Source: Zygaena filipendulae (Eukaryota; Arthropoda; Insecta; Lepidoptera; Zygaenidae). Taken from it: a DNA stretch of 64,000 nt. Positions within the stretch are counted from its first letter, which is position 1. Each line of letters starts with the position of its first letter. Under the pieces are notes generated by a model. It did no database searches, was not told the origin of the DNA, and saw only the letters and a program-made list of their open reading frames with translations. Made by a program: the position numbers and the translations under genes. This document shows positions 24,201 to 32,500 of the stretch, one piece after another. The stretch covers positions 682,001-746,000 of the forward strand of contig OU015665.1 in NCBI GenBank assembly GCA_907165275.2, given 5' to 3'.

Positions 24201-27200
24201 CGATGTTTTAAACATATCAATTCCAGCATAATTAATTCATTAAATACCTACATTTTATATTTTTATGTCGGGTTTGGGTTATCAAAAGTCCAGCTTCTTT
24301 GGTGTTTGTGTAGAATTGTTCTTTTAGGAAACACGAACTTACGTATAAAAGTGAGTATATTCCACCCAGTTCTATCGATAGTTCTGGCAGTACAACTTGC
24401 AAGAAACATTCAATGTTGCTCCCTGCTTCTCCCTAAAATCAGTGCGTTGGTTTCTGCCATCAGCACGGCAACACTGCGGCGCACGAGGCGGCGTGGAAGG
24501 GCTACTCGCGGTGCGTGGCGCTGCTGGCGGCGGCGGGCGCGGAGCTGCGCGCGCGCAACGCGGGCGGGTTCGCGCCGCTGCACCTCGCCTGCCAGAACGG
24601 GCACAACCAGTCGTGCCGCGAGCTGCTGCTCGCTGGGGCCCCGCCGGATCTCCAAAACAACGTAGGTTTTACTTTGTAAAGAAAGTCTATTATATAACAT
24701 GTCAATGTTCTCAAACGTGACACGACACGCGTTTCGTGACCCAGGACAGACGTCACACATAGACACACACACACACATACACACACTCAGATTGTTATAG
24801 TCAGATCGATCATTTCAACAAATCCACCCTCTCGATTCCAGTACGGCGACACGTCACTGCACACGGCGGCTCGCTACGGCCACGCGGGCGTCACCCGCAT
24901 CCTCATCTCGGCTCAGTGCAAAGTCGCCGAGCAAAACAAGAACGGCGACACCGCCCTGCACATCGCGGCCGCGATGGGACGCAGGAAACTAACGCGCATC
25001 TTGCTCGAAGCCGGATGCGACAAGTCACTGAAGAATCACCAAGACGAAACGGCGAGAGATATTGCCACTAGAAAAGGTCTGGAGGAAATAATCAATATTC
25101 TCAACACGCCCGTAGCGAAACAACCCAAGAAAAAAGAGAAGCATAGAGACAAAAGCAAAGAGCGCACGATAGACGAGCCGGACGACGGTAAAAAGAAAGA
25201 GAAACCTAAAAATAAAGTGAAGAAAAATGTACATTTCGAAAAACCACCGCAAGTACAATGGTCTCCTTACGGTTGCCACTACTACCCTGACACGAAGTTT
25301 TTCCCTAAGCCGAGGCTTAGCTCGCTACCCACCGAACCCCTCAAGAAAGGCGAGCAGTACTACTTGGACTTAGCGGGGAACATCAAGAAGGGTCCTATCG
25401 GCGCTGGCTACACGTGCTATTGCGCTCCATTCTTCAAACACATGGAAGAGAAATTAAACGAAGATAAAAAAGATCTGAAAAAGCATATAGATAGAGCACA
25501 CGAGCGCATAGATCAGAAAGTAACAGATTTGGAGATGAAAACTCAGGGACAATTATCGGAGTTAACGAGGTTTGTAGCAGCTGAAAGAGCTTTATGCAAA
25601 GAGAGGCATCAGCATCTAGAGCATTGGTTGACAAGGGGCATGATGTTCAGGGCGTCTGAGAGAGTCAAAAAATTAGATTACAGTCCAAAAGGTTCACTGG
25701 ACATTCCACCATTAAAGAGAACTAGGAGTTTGGAGCTGCTAGACGCACACACGGAAGAGTGGAATAAAGTAAACAAGCTAATTAGAAGTTTCAATCAAAC
25801 TGCTGAATATTACGAGACTCATGCCAAAGATTTGAATGATAGCAAAGCTACTACGAGGAGCACCGAGGGTTTAGATAGCGTAAGATCTATAAGTTCAAGA
25901 AAAAGGTATTCACTGAAGAACTCTATGAGCAGTGACCATTTAAGCGCCGGTCCTAGTAGAAGCTCGAGATCACCAGTCACGTCTCCCACTAGTCCAGTAC
26001 CTGACCAAAGTCGTTCACAAAATGTAACTGCGGAAATTCATGTGAAAGATAACAGAATATCTCATTCTCCAGGTCCAATGAATGAGCAAAGGTGCGATAG
26101 GTTTGTGTCTCCTAGTCGACAGTCTAACACTAAGTCACCGAGCAGTAGCTACAGGCAGTCTGATTACAAAGGTAGCGATTCCGATGGTGATAACATTAAA
26201 AGTCACGTAGAGAGTTCTCATAACGGACCTTTATGGAGAAGCCAAGTACTACAAAGAACTTCTGACGATATAAGAAGAAGAGTTGTGCTCGACAAAGAAC
26301 TTTCCAACGCCATGTCAATAAATCAAACTAAATCTATGGATATATCGCAAGACGGTTATGTAAAGCTTCCTAAACAAGAAAATTTTAACATAGAAAGCGA
26401 ACCAATGGAAAGGGAACCAAGAAGGTCGGTTCAAGAATTAGTTGCACAAGCGGAAATTCAGCAGATAGTGAATTCTCCAGAGCCAATGCTTGTACCGAGA
26501 AGAGTTCCTCCCACCGAAATTCTAGAGAGTCAACTCACCCCGGTAACAGTTCAACCTATTCCAGGAATTTTGAAGATGCCTCAGCAACCACAAAGACCAG
26601 CGCCTGTGCTAAAAGAGAAACCACCAAAAAGTAAACGGTTCAGTCTGCACAACCTCATACCGTTCCCAACGAGAAAAACCTTCCAGGCACCACCTAAAGA
26701 CACCGGTAACAACTCGGAGAGCAGCGACGAGGAAGACAACCCCATCAGATCCAAAAATCAACCTGGGCCAATGAGGAGTTCCAACTTACTTCAAACGTTA
26801 CCTATGCCCAATTACGAAAGAGTATCCAACCAATCCCATTCGCCTGTTGCCCAAGTGCAGCCGAGTTTGAATGTGCCTTACCCGCAGGATTTACGCTCAA
26901 TGGTACCTAAAGACGCTTATTTCCATGAAATCCCTAACAGACAAATCCACCATCAGATGCCATACAGAGAAATGTTAGACAACGGTCTGCCCCTGACTCC
27001 ATACAACCCTAGTCCCCCGCAATTTGATTACAACGAGCCAGGGCTACCGCAAGCACCTCTTCAGGGGCGGAACAGGAACCCGCTGCACCACCACCAGACC
27101 GGTGTTTTCGATGCGATGATGCAGGACCACATACTGAGGGAAGTTGACCGGATACCGCACTGCTACAGCGAGCATTTGGACCAAAACACCGAAGTGGAAA

Positions 27201-27556
27201 TATCGAATCAGAACGATCACTTTCGAGGCGGGTACTACGATAATCGTGCGTCAATGTACTCCAACTTCCGGAACCCACCTGGAGTGACAAGGAAGCCGAT
27301 GCCGGACCACAGCCTGTTGCACAGCCGTCTCCAATCCTTGGCAATAAATACCAATTTGACGGAGATTCAAAGTCAAACGGATAGAGAGTCTCATAACGAT
27401 TCTGGTTACAGCACGAAGGTGTACGGGAGCTCCCAAGGCCCGTCTCCGAGTCTCTCTGGGCATGTGGAGTCTTCAGACAATCTGTCGGGGCAAAGGTTCA
27501 ATATGGCTAACGGTAAAGCGATTAACCACCAGATGAATGCTTCCAGTTTGGTTTGA
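12295..27556 (+). CDS. ANKRD6: Ankyrin-repeat protein of the ANKRD6 (Diversin)/Diego family
   Basis: Coding exons 12295-12402, 23352-23453, 24464-24661 and 24842-27556 join in phase 0 with GT/AG borders and encode 1040 residues. About six ankyrin repeats fill residues 4-205 ([55 protein letters not shown]). A basic Lys-rich linker follows, then [19 protein letters not shown] and a coiled coil at about 336-405 that matches the conserved region after the repeats in vertebrate ANKRD6. The remaining ~600 residues are Ser/Pro/Gln-rich and probably disordered. Family members act at the membrane and cytosol in planar cell polarity and Dishevelled signalling. Intron 1 is 10.9 kb and full of mobile elements. 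Exons 1-3 are strongly GC-rich, most of exon 4 is not. It is longer than human ANKRD6 (about 730 aa). Orthology to fly dgo is likely but not proven. Confidence 0.88.
12648..12708. repeat. Perfect short hairpin, 22-bp arms
   Basis: Arms ATTGAGTGTCCAAGATTACA... (12648-12669) and its exact reverse complement (12687-12708) flank a 17-nt AT-rich loop. It lies in intron 1 of the ankyrin gene. A related single arm (GAGTGTCCAAG) occurs near 13590. A miniature foldback element is likeliest; a small-RNA hairpin is possible. Confidence 0.65.
12745..12880 (-). mobile_element. tRNA-derived SINE, copy 3 (partial)
   Basis: Shares CGCCCAGACTGGACTGTGGAA, AAAGTCTACCCCACCAGG and AATCGAACC with the other SINE copies. 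The A-box half is truncated near 12880. Confidence 0.6.
13164..13500. repeat. Foldback repeat, GACGGAC-arm family, copy 2
   Basis: Arms contain AAAAAATATTGGACACGTAT on the left and AAATACTTGTCTAAATTTTT with GGACGGACTTATTAGAATTT on the right. The centre has CGCGTGACGTTAC and AATGACGTCACGAG. Same organisation as 51065-51391. Confidence 0.65.
13661..13894 (+). mobile_element. Helitron-like element
   Basis: Starts TCTTCTAATATATATAAATC, contains GAAACTACTGAACGGATTTT, and has two copies of the GGGAACT motif region (13796 and 13848), then hairpin CCGCGGATGAAATCGCGG and CAGCTAG(T). Closest to the copy at 59538. Confidence 0.8.
14275..14475 (+). pseudogene. C-terminal remnant of an RTE/BovB-type non-LTR retrotransposon ORF
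   Basis: The frame reads [20 protein letters not shown] then [18 protein letters not shown] and a stop, matching the usual end of RTE-type endonuclease/reverse-transcriptase proteins (RWxDDIxxxAGxxWMRxAQDR, then LEEAFxQQW). Only the last ~60 codons are left; the reverse transcriptase is absent. It lies in ankyrin-gene intron 1. Confidence 0.75.
14983..15122. repeat. Long near-perfect palindrome, about 62-bp arms
   Basis: The left arm (GGGGAGCTAAGATGCGCAAC through CGATTCTCGTCGACA) pairs with 15059-15119 (TGTCGACGAGAATCGATAAA through CATCTTAGCCCC) with a few mismatches and a loop of about 14 nt. Transcribed from either strand it would form a long hairpin. Either a foldback transposon or an hpRNA-type siRNA locus; no target duplication was recognised. 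Confidence 0.8.
15123..16536. other. Ankyrin-gene intron 1, no feature recognised
   Basis: Short frames on both strands lack splice context and family resemblance. Composition is ordinary intron-like. Confidence 0.4.
16537..16615 (+). repeat. GC-rich dispersed repeat (CGCCGCTATGTCGTGGCGGG), copy 1
   Basis: Contains AGGTTCGCCGCTATGTCGTG, then GGCGGGAACTGGGAAGG and TGTCGCTTCTT. Similar 70-90-bp copies, all on the plus strand, lie at 32050-32138 and 61726-61793. Possibly a SINE fragment; not assigned. Confidence 0.55.
17130..17375 (+). repeat. Dispersed repeat related to the DNA around 40820-41580
   Basis: Shares GGAGCTTTTGGAGG.AAAGAAGA, CATAATATTGTCTTCTTG and AAATGACGAAACCGCCATCTT with the flanks of the MITE at 40909-41515. 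It appears to be another copy of the host repeat, here without that MITE. Confidence 0.45.
17912..18150 (+). mobile_element. Helitron-like element, both ends present
   Basis: Starts TCCTACTAATATTATAATCG after an A, contains a GATG tetranucleotide run (about 17958-17992), AAAACTACTGGATGGATTT, and ends with a perfect hairpin CGCGGGTGAAACCGCG and ACAACTAG. The next base is G rather than the usual T. Confidence 0.85.
18163..18492 (+). mobile_element. Helitron-like element with duplicated core
   Basis: Starts TCCTTACTATAATAAATGCG after an A, only 12 bp beyond the previous copy, and ends CAGCTAG(T). The 140-bp core (CAACCC.TCGTCATGAAATTT to the GGAACT motif) occurs twice in tandem (18225-18325 and 18355-18470). 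Confidence 0.82.
18527..18580 (+). repeat. Dispersed ACCGACTTCC repeat, copy 2
   Basis: AACCGAATTCCAAAAAGGAG followed by GAGGTTCTGTTTTCGGCTGT and a T-rich tail. Confidence 0.65.
18581..19260. other. Ankyrin-gene intron 1, no feature recognised
   Basis: AT-rich DNA with no gene or recognised repeat. Confidence 0.4.
19261..19370 (+). repeat. (TAGAA)22 pentanucleotide microsatellite
   Basis: Twenty-two uninterrupted TAGAA units, 110 bp. Read on the minus strand (TTCTA) it forms the 3' tail of the adjacent retroposon-like segment. Confidence 0.95.
19371..19560 (-). mobile_element. Probable non-LTR retroposon 3' region ending in the TTCTA array
   Basis: The segment next to the array contains AATAAATTTTA-like sequence on the minus strand and a GC-richer part (GCTAGGTGCGGGTACACCTA, TTTTCAGTTGGCAGCCC). 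The arrangement parallels 44227-44400. No coding sequence remains; family unknown. Confidence 0.4.
19646..19860 (-). mobile_element. Helitron-like element, CAGACAGA subfamily
   Basis: Begins (A)CTAGCTTTGCCACTCAG on the plus strand, then GTTTCACCCGCGTTAATTT, GGGATAAAAAGTAGCCTA, TCGGTCCAGCCGTTTC and a tract AACAGACAGATAGAGAGACA. The copy at 29923 has the same tract. Confidence 0.75.
20550..20599 (-). repeat. GC-rich dispersed repeat, pair member 1
   Basis: ACACCTCGCCCGGCGG, CCTTTTGGTGGCGGTCGAG and CCATATC. Its reverse complement occurs at 59328-59380 (GATATGGCTCGACCGCCACC). Retroelement origin suspected but not shown. Confidence 0.6.
20744..20959 (+). mobile_element. Helitron-like element, both ends present
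   Basis: Starts TCTGTACTAAGATTACAAA after an A; contains GGATGGATGGATAAATG and AGGTACTTTTTATTGCGG; ends with the perfect hairpin CGCGGGTGAAACCGCG and CTGCTAG(T). Confidence 0.82.
20960..22986. other. Ankyrin-gene intron 1, no feature recognised
   Basis: Ordinary AT-rich intron DNA. The frame at 22073-22333 has no recognised relatives and no splice context, so it is not called. Confidence 0.4.
22987..23046 (+). repeat. Dispersed ACCGACTTCC repeat, copy 3
   Basis: AACCGACATCCAGAAAGGAG, GAGGTTCTATGTTCGGCTGT and a T-run. Confidence 0.65.
23139..23370 (+). repeat. Three-copy tandem array containing acceptor-like sites
   Basis: Units of about 85 bp share (A)CTCGGTGGATAAAATCTG-like sequence followed by a pyrimidine-flanked CTGCAG. 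The CTGCAG acceptors end at about 23187, 23260 and 23351. The last is the real acceptor of ankyrin-gene exon 2. The middle copy also repeats the first ~18 bp of the exon (AATGGGTGCAGTGCATTGCA). A splice to the middle acceptor would read into an in-frame stop before any donor. Confidence 0.7.
23590..23770 (+). mobile_element. Helitron-like element, hairpin deleted
   Basis: TTATTATAAATGCGAAAGTG, AACCGATCATCATGAAATTT and ACTCCGAAATTAACGCG are followed directly by ACAACAGCTACTTAGT, so most of the terminal hairpin is missing. Confidence 0.65.
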
Positions 27557-28277
27557 ATGCAAAAAATAATAAGTATCAGGTACATTTTGACCTTCATACA
27601 CAAGATATAATAAGACACTAAAGCCTTTTAATAATTAAGGTAGATACCTACTTAGCACAAGAAGTATTTTCAGAAGCACATTTAAAAAATGCTTCAGTGA
27701 TTTATGTAGGTAGGTGTGTGATGTTTTGAAGCAATAGTCACTTTGTCAAAATGAAGTACAAATATAATATTTAAATACTTAGGTACTTATTTAATAAGCA
27801 AAGACCAACCAGAAATATACCTACGTAAAACCTTAGAAACGACGACAACGTACCTATACATTATTTTGTACACAATGCTAATACGCGTAATCTTCATTTA
27901 TCTGTTTGAATTAGTAATTTCGCCAACTGCCTAATGTTGTTTTAGTTTGACCGAGACACTGTGTTAGATGTAATTACATAATATTTAGGTAAACTATTTA
28001 TATTTCTGGTTACACTTTTCATAATAAGATGCCATTCGTCACAATTTTAATGTAGATTTAAGATTTATGAGCAAATATTATACCTATCCTAATTATACTA
28101 TTACCTACGAGAGTGTAATTTTCATGTAAAAATGATTGTGTATAACATTAGTTTTGTATGTTTTTTTTATTATCACGTAGTTGAAGCAAGTAGGCAAGGG
28201 AAGCGGCCGATGAGTGTGTTTGTGTAAAATATTTATATTTTGTTAAAAATGTAATTTTGTAATGATTGAATAATAAA
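27557..28277 (+). terminator. 3' untranslated region and poly(A) signal of the ankyrin gene
   Basis: AT-rich DNA after the stop codon. A canonical AATAAA lies at 28272-28277; further AATAAA motifs follow near 28371 and 28390. Which is used cannot be told from sequence. Confidence 0.5.
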
Positions 28278-29514
28278 TTCAGCACTTTTGAAGTGACCGT
28301 GCAACTAAATGGCTGTTTTCTTCTGAACTAAAGCTTCCGAACATTCAAACCTCAGACCAAATATTGTACAATAAACCAAGAAGACTCAAAATAAACGCAA
28401 ACTCTGTTTCTTAAAAACGAAATTTTGTCTATAATTTAGTTTTTTCTGATTTGATCAAATCAAATGAACCGAACAATTACGTTATAAGTGGGATAGACGG
28501 ATACATTAAAATTCCTAACCGATTTTTGTTTGTATTTTTTCCAGTGCCTAGTTCTATATACAAGGTTGTATCATTTGTAGTACCTACCAGTGGGACTACT
28601 GATACTCTTATAAGTAGTACCATTGATACAGAGCGGATTTGACTAATTCCATAAGCTTATCAAAAGTACCAGGATCGCAGAACAACGAAAGTAGTTTACC
28701 ATGCTTAAATACATAAATACCTGCAGGATCTACGCGGCGAGTTCTATCACAAACGGGTATTCGTTGCCAAAAGAAAACATCGGGTTAACATTCCAAAGTA
28801 CATTTTATTTCTTAGTCGTAAATTACATTATCATAAAACTGATGACATACGGTACTGAAACGTGGTCGCTGAAGAAGGGCAATGGAGGTAGCAATGCTTA
28901 TCTATGCTTATCGATGCTTTTCTATTAGTTCATCCAGCCCTCATCCAGCCCAACGACACTCCCTTCAAGCAAAAGTTACTATGGATCTATGCGCGAACTT
29001 CCTTACCAACTTTGAAATCATTAACCAAATCTCTATGACCGCGTCATACATTGCATGGCACAATGTTAAGGTTGGCACAAAATGCTTTCATAGATTGGTT
29101 CAGCGATTAGTATGAAAGTGCCGACTCATAAAACGTAGTGATTATTTGCTCAGTGAGTTTATCTTCGAAATCGAATCAGAAATGATGAGACCGGTAGAGA
29201 GACCCGAACCAATTGACGCGACGTAACTCTTAAATTTGCAAAATGGCAGTGACACTACTCCAACTTGACGCCTCCATCTCTCTTGACAGACGGTTGGCTG
29301 AATATTCGGGCCTCAGAAATTCTGGCAGAGACGCCATTATTAAAAAAGAAGTTTATGTATATTTACACCGAAAGCCAGCCCAAAAATTTTGTGATAAAAG
29401 TCCAATAGATGGCGCTACTTAAGTTTTCTTTTATCGATTCTATTTTTAAATTGATTACCTAACTATTTGTTCACCAATCACATCACACGGCGACGATGAC
29501 GTTTCTGCTCGTGC
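28278..29514. other. Intergenic DNA between two convergent genes
   Basis: No exon recognised apart from a retrotransposon fragment at 28836-28880. It holds the 3' flanks of the ankyrin gene and CDK5RAP1. I saw no AATAAA clearly assignable to CDK5RAP1. Confidence 0.4.
28836..28880 (+). pseudogene. Short RTE-type retrotransposon protein remnant
   Basis: The frame reads KLMTYGTETWSLKK, matching the conserved MTYGxETWSL motif near the C-terminus of RTE/BovB-type reverse transcriptase proteins. Only about 15 codons remain recognisable. Confidence 0.55.
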
Positions 29515-32500
29515 CTACATCTGCGCTCTATTCTCGCCCCATCTGCTTTCTCTATAGAACTCTGATATACTGGTGTGGTGGAGGGCGACTCCGGTTAGGA
29601 CCGAGGACCGGGCGCTTGTGATTTTGACGGCGACGTAGTCCCCGGGCTTCGCCTGCGAGTCGAACACCACCTTGAGGTAGAGCTCGTTGCGGCCCCACGT
29701 CTGGCCGGTCTTGGGCACCTGCCCCTCGACCAGCACCAGGTGGGTGCGGCCGAGCTCCCGCGCGTTGAGCTCGTGGCACCTGGCGCGATAGAGCTGCACC
29801 ATGCGCCGGTGGCGGTCTCTCTTCACGGCCTCGGGCACGTCGTCCTTGTAGCGATGGTAGGCGGTTGTTTTCTGGGACGGAGGTAATCATTGTTTTGAAT
29901 ATTATACCTCCTTTTATTGATAACTAGCTGTGCCCCGCGGTTTCACCCGCGCGAAAAGTTTTTATGTAACAACTTTTTTTCCCGGTATCCGATTTGAATG
30001 TAACAAAGCCTATATGTACTTATGTAACTCCAGACTAAGCTTAATCTACCTGTGAAAACCGCATGACACTCCGTTCAGTGGATTTGAAGATTATCGCGAA
30101 CAGACAGACAGACAGAAAAGAATTTTTAAAACTCTTTTTTTGTGGTTGGTTACTCTTCTTTTATCGCCCCCTTACAATTTTTCTTAAAAATATTCAATGT
30201 ACAGAATCGCGGCTTCTTTTTTTTATTATAGTATAGATAGATAGATAACTAGGTTATATTATTACATGTATTGTATGTAGAAATGATAGCGTATAAAATT
30301 TAAGTTTTCCTTTTTAACATATTATTCCCATACTAGCTGTACCCGGCGGTTTACACGCGGCAATTTCGAAGTTACCGCGGGAATTCCAGGACAAAAAGCT
30401 ATGGCCTTCTCTGTACCCCTGACAACGTGTATGCAAAATTTCATGACGATCGGTTGAGCAGTTGAGGCGTGAAAGCGTAACAAACAAACAAACTCACTTT
30501 CACATTTATAATAGTAAGAATTTATCTGTTATTATGAGTTGCGATGCGTTATATGAACTTTGCACCTGCCTTCAAAGTCTTATTTTGTGAAAAGGTCGAC
30601 CGGGAGTGAATGCCATAGATCTCATATTATTACCTATATTCGTAAATCTTGGAATATAAGATATAGTACTGTCATAGTACACAACATATAGAGATCCTGC
30701 GGGAATTCCGAAATACACAGGATACAACTGTCTAGAACTGTATACATGGGCGTACCCAGGTTCTAACCCAGGGGGGCAAATCAGATATTTTTTTAAAGCA
30801 CCTAGTCAAATACATAAATCAAACACCTAGGTAAATTATGTAAAATCTTTAATTATGCAAAAGCTGTTTTTAAAAGTAATTTATACTTGTATTGTAGGTA
30901 TTGTAAATGACAAAAAGTTCTTTTTCTTAACTTTTATAGACAAAAATAGATAGTAGGGATGTTAACAAGATCCAGCAGTTGTCCCCCCCCCCCCCCCCTC
31001 GGCGCGCCCATGACTGTATGTGTGTATGTATGCCAATAGCTGCTGCAGCTCACCTCCCGCATGCTGTAGGGGAACAGGAACGCCATGTGGTAGCCGACCT
31101 CCTGCAGCAGCGACAGCGTCTCGCCGAACTCCTGCTCGGTCTCGCCGCAGAAGCCGCAGATCATGTCCGTGGAGAGGCCCACTGCGGCGCAGGCGGCAGG
31201 CGGGGACAGGGCAATACGTTATACGGGATACGGGGTGCAACCGACACGGCACGACATGTTATACAGGATGCCACAGTTATACAGGATGTTATACAGGATG
31301 CCACAGAATTATTGTTTTATAGGTATATGGAATCTGCTAGAGTTTTGAGTGTGGAGTATAGAGTCGAGTGTGGATTGTAGAGCTGAGTGTAATATTATGG
31401 AGTGAAGAGTGTAATATGAAGTGTAGTATATAATATGGAGTATAGAGTGTAATATGAAATGTAGACTGTAGAGCTGATTTTAGAGTGTAATATGGAGTAT
31501 GGAGTGTATAGTTCAATATGGAGTGTAGTGTAGAGTTCAATATGGAGTGTAGTTTAGAGTTCAATATGGAGTGTAGTGTAATATGGATGGAGTATGGAGT
31601 GTAGTGTAATATGGAGTATGGAGTGTAAAGTTCAATATGGAGTGTAGTGTGTTATATGGAGTGCAGAGTATAATATGGAGTATGGAGCGTAGAATTCAGT
31701 GTGGAGTGTAAAGCTGAGAAGCTGAGTGTGGAGTGTAGAGCTGAGTGTGGAGTGTCGCTCACCTCCGGGGATGACCTCGCGCACGCGCCGCACCAGGTCG
31801 AGGTAGGCCTCGCGCGAGTGGCCGCGCCGCATGCGCGCCAGCACCGCGCTGGAGCCGGCCTGCGCGGGCAGGTGCAGCAGCTTGCAGATGTTGGCGCGCT
31901 CCGCCACCACCTGCAACACCTGCACGCGACGCGCCGCCATTCTACTCCCCGCCACTACTGCGGGCGGCGGCCTGTGTTGGATGGGAGGCTCTCGGGCTGT
32001 TGCTGCTGTGTCTTGTCCGATATACACACAGCAGCAGCAACAACCCACACCGCTACTACCTCCAGGCTTGCCGTTGTGTCGTGGCGGGACTAGGGGAGGG
32101 AAGGAGTTTGTAAAAGATGGGGAATATCGCTTCTTTAAATCTTACTTTAAATATACTTTACGTCAATATAGTGTTTTTTGGTTTGATGAACACTTATGGT
32201 TATACTTCCTTACTATTATAAGTGAAAGTGAGTGTTTGTTTCGCTTTCACGCCTCAATAGCTTCTAAAGATCATCAGAAATTTTGCATATCCATTGTCAG
32301 GGATACAGAGTAGGTAGGACATAGGGTACTTTCTATAATTCCTGCGGGAACTCCGAAATTAACGTGAGTGAACCTGTATTTTTTTGCATCACGCCTTAAC
32401 GGCTCAACCGATCATCATGAAATTTTGTACACACGTCGTCACAAGTACAGAATAGGAAATAGGGTACGCTTATCCCGGAAATCCCTCGGGAACTCCGAAA

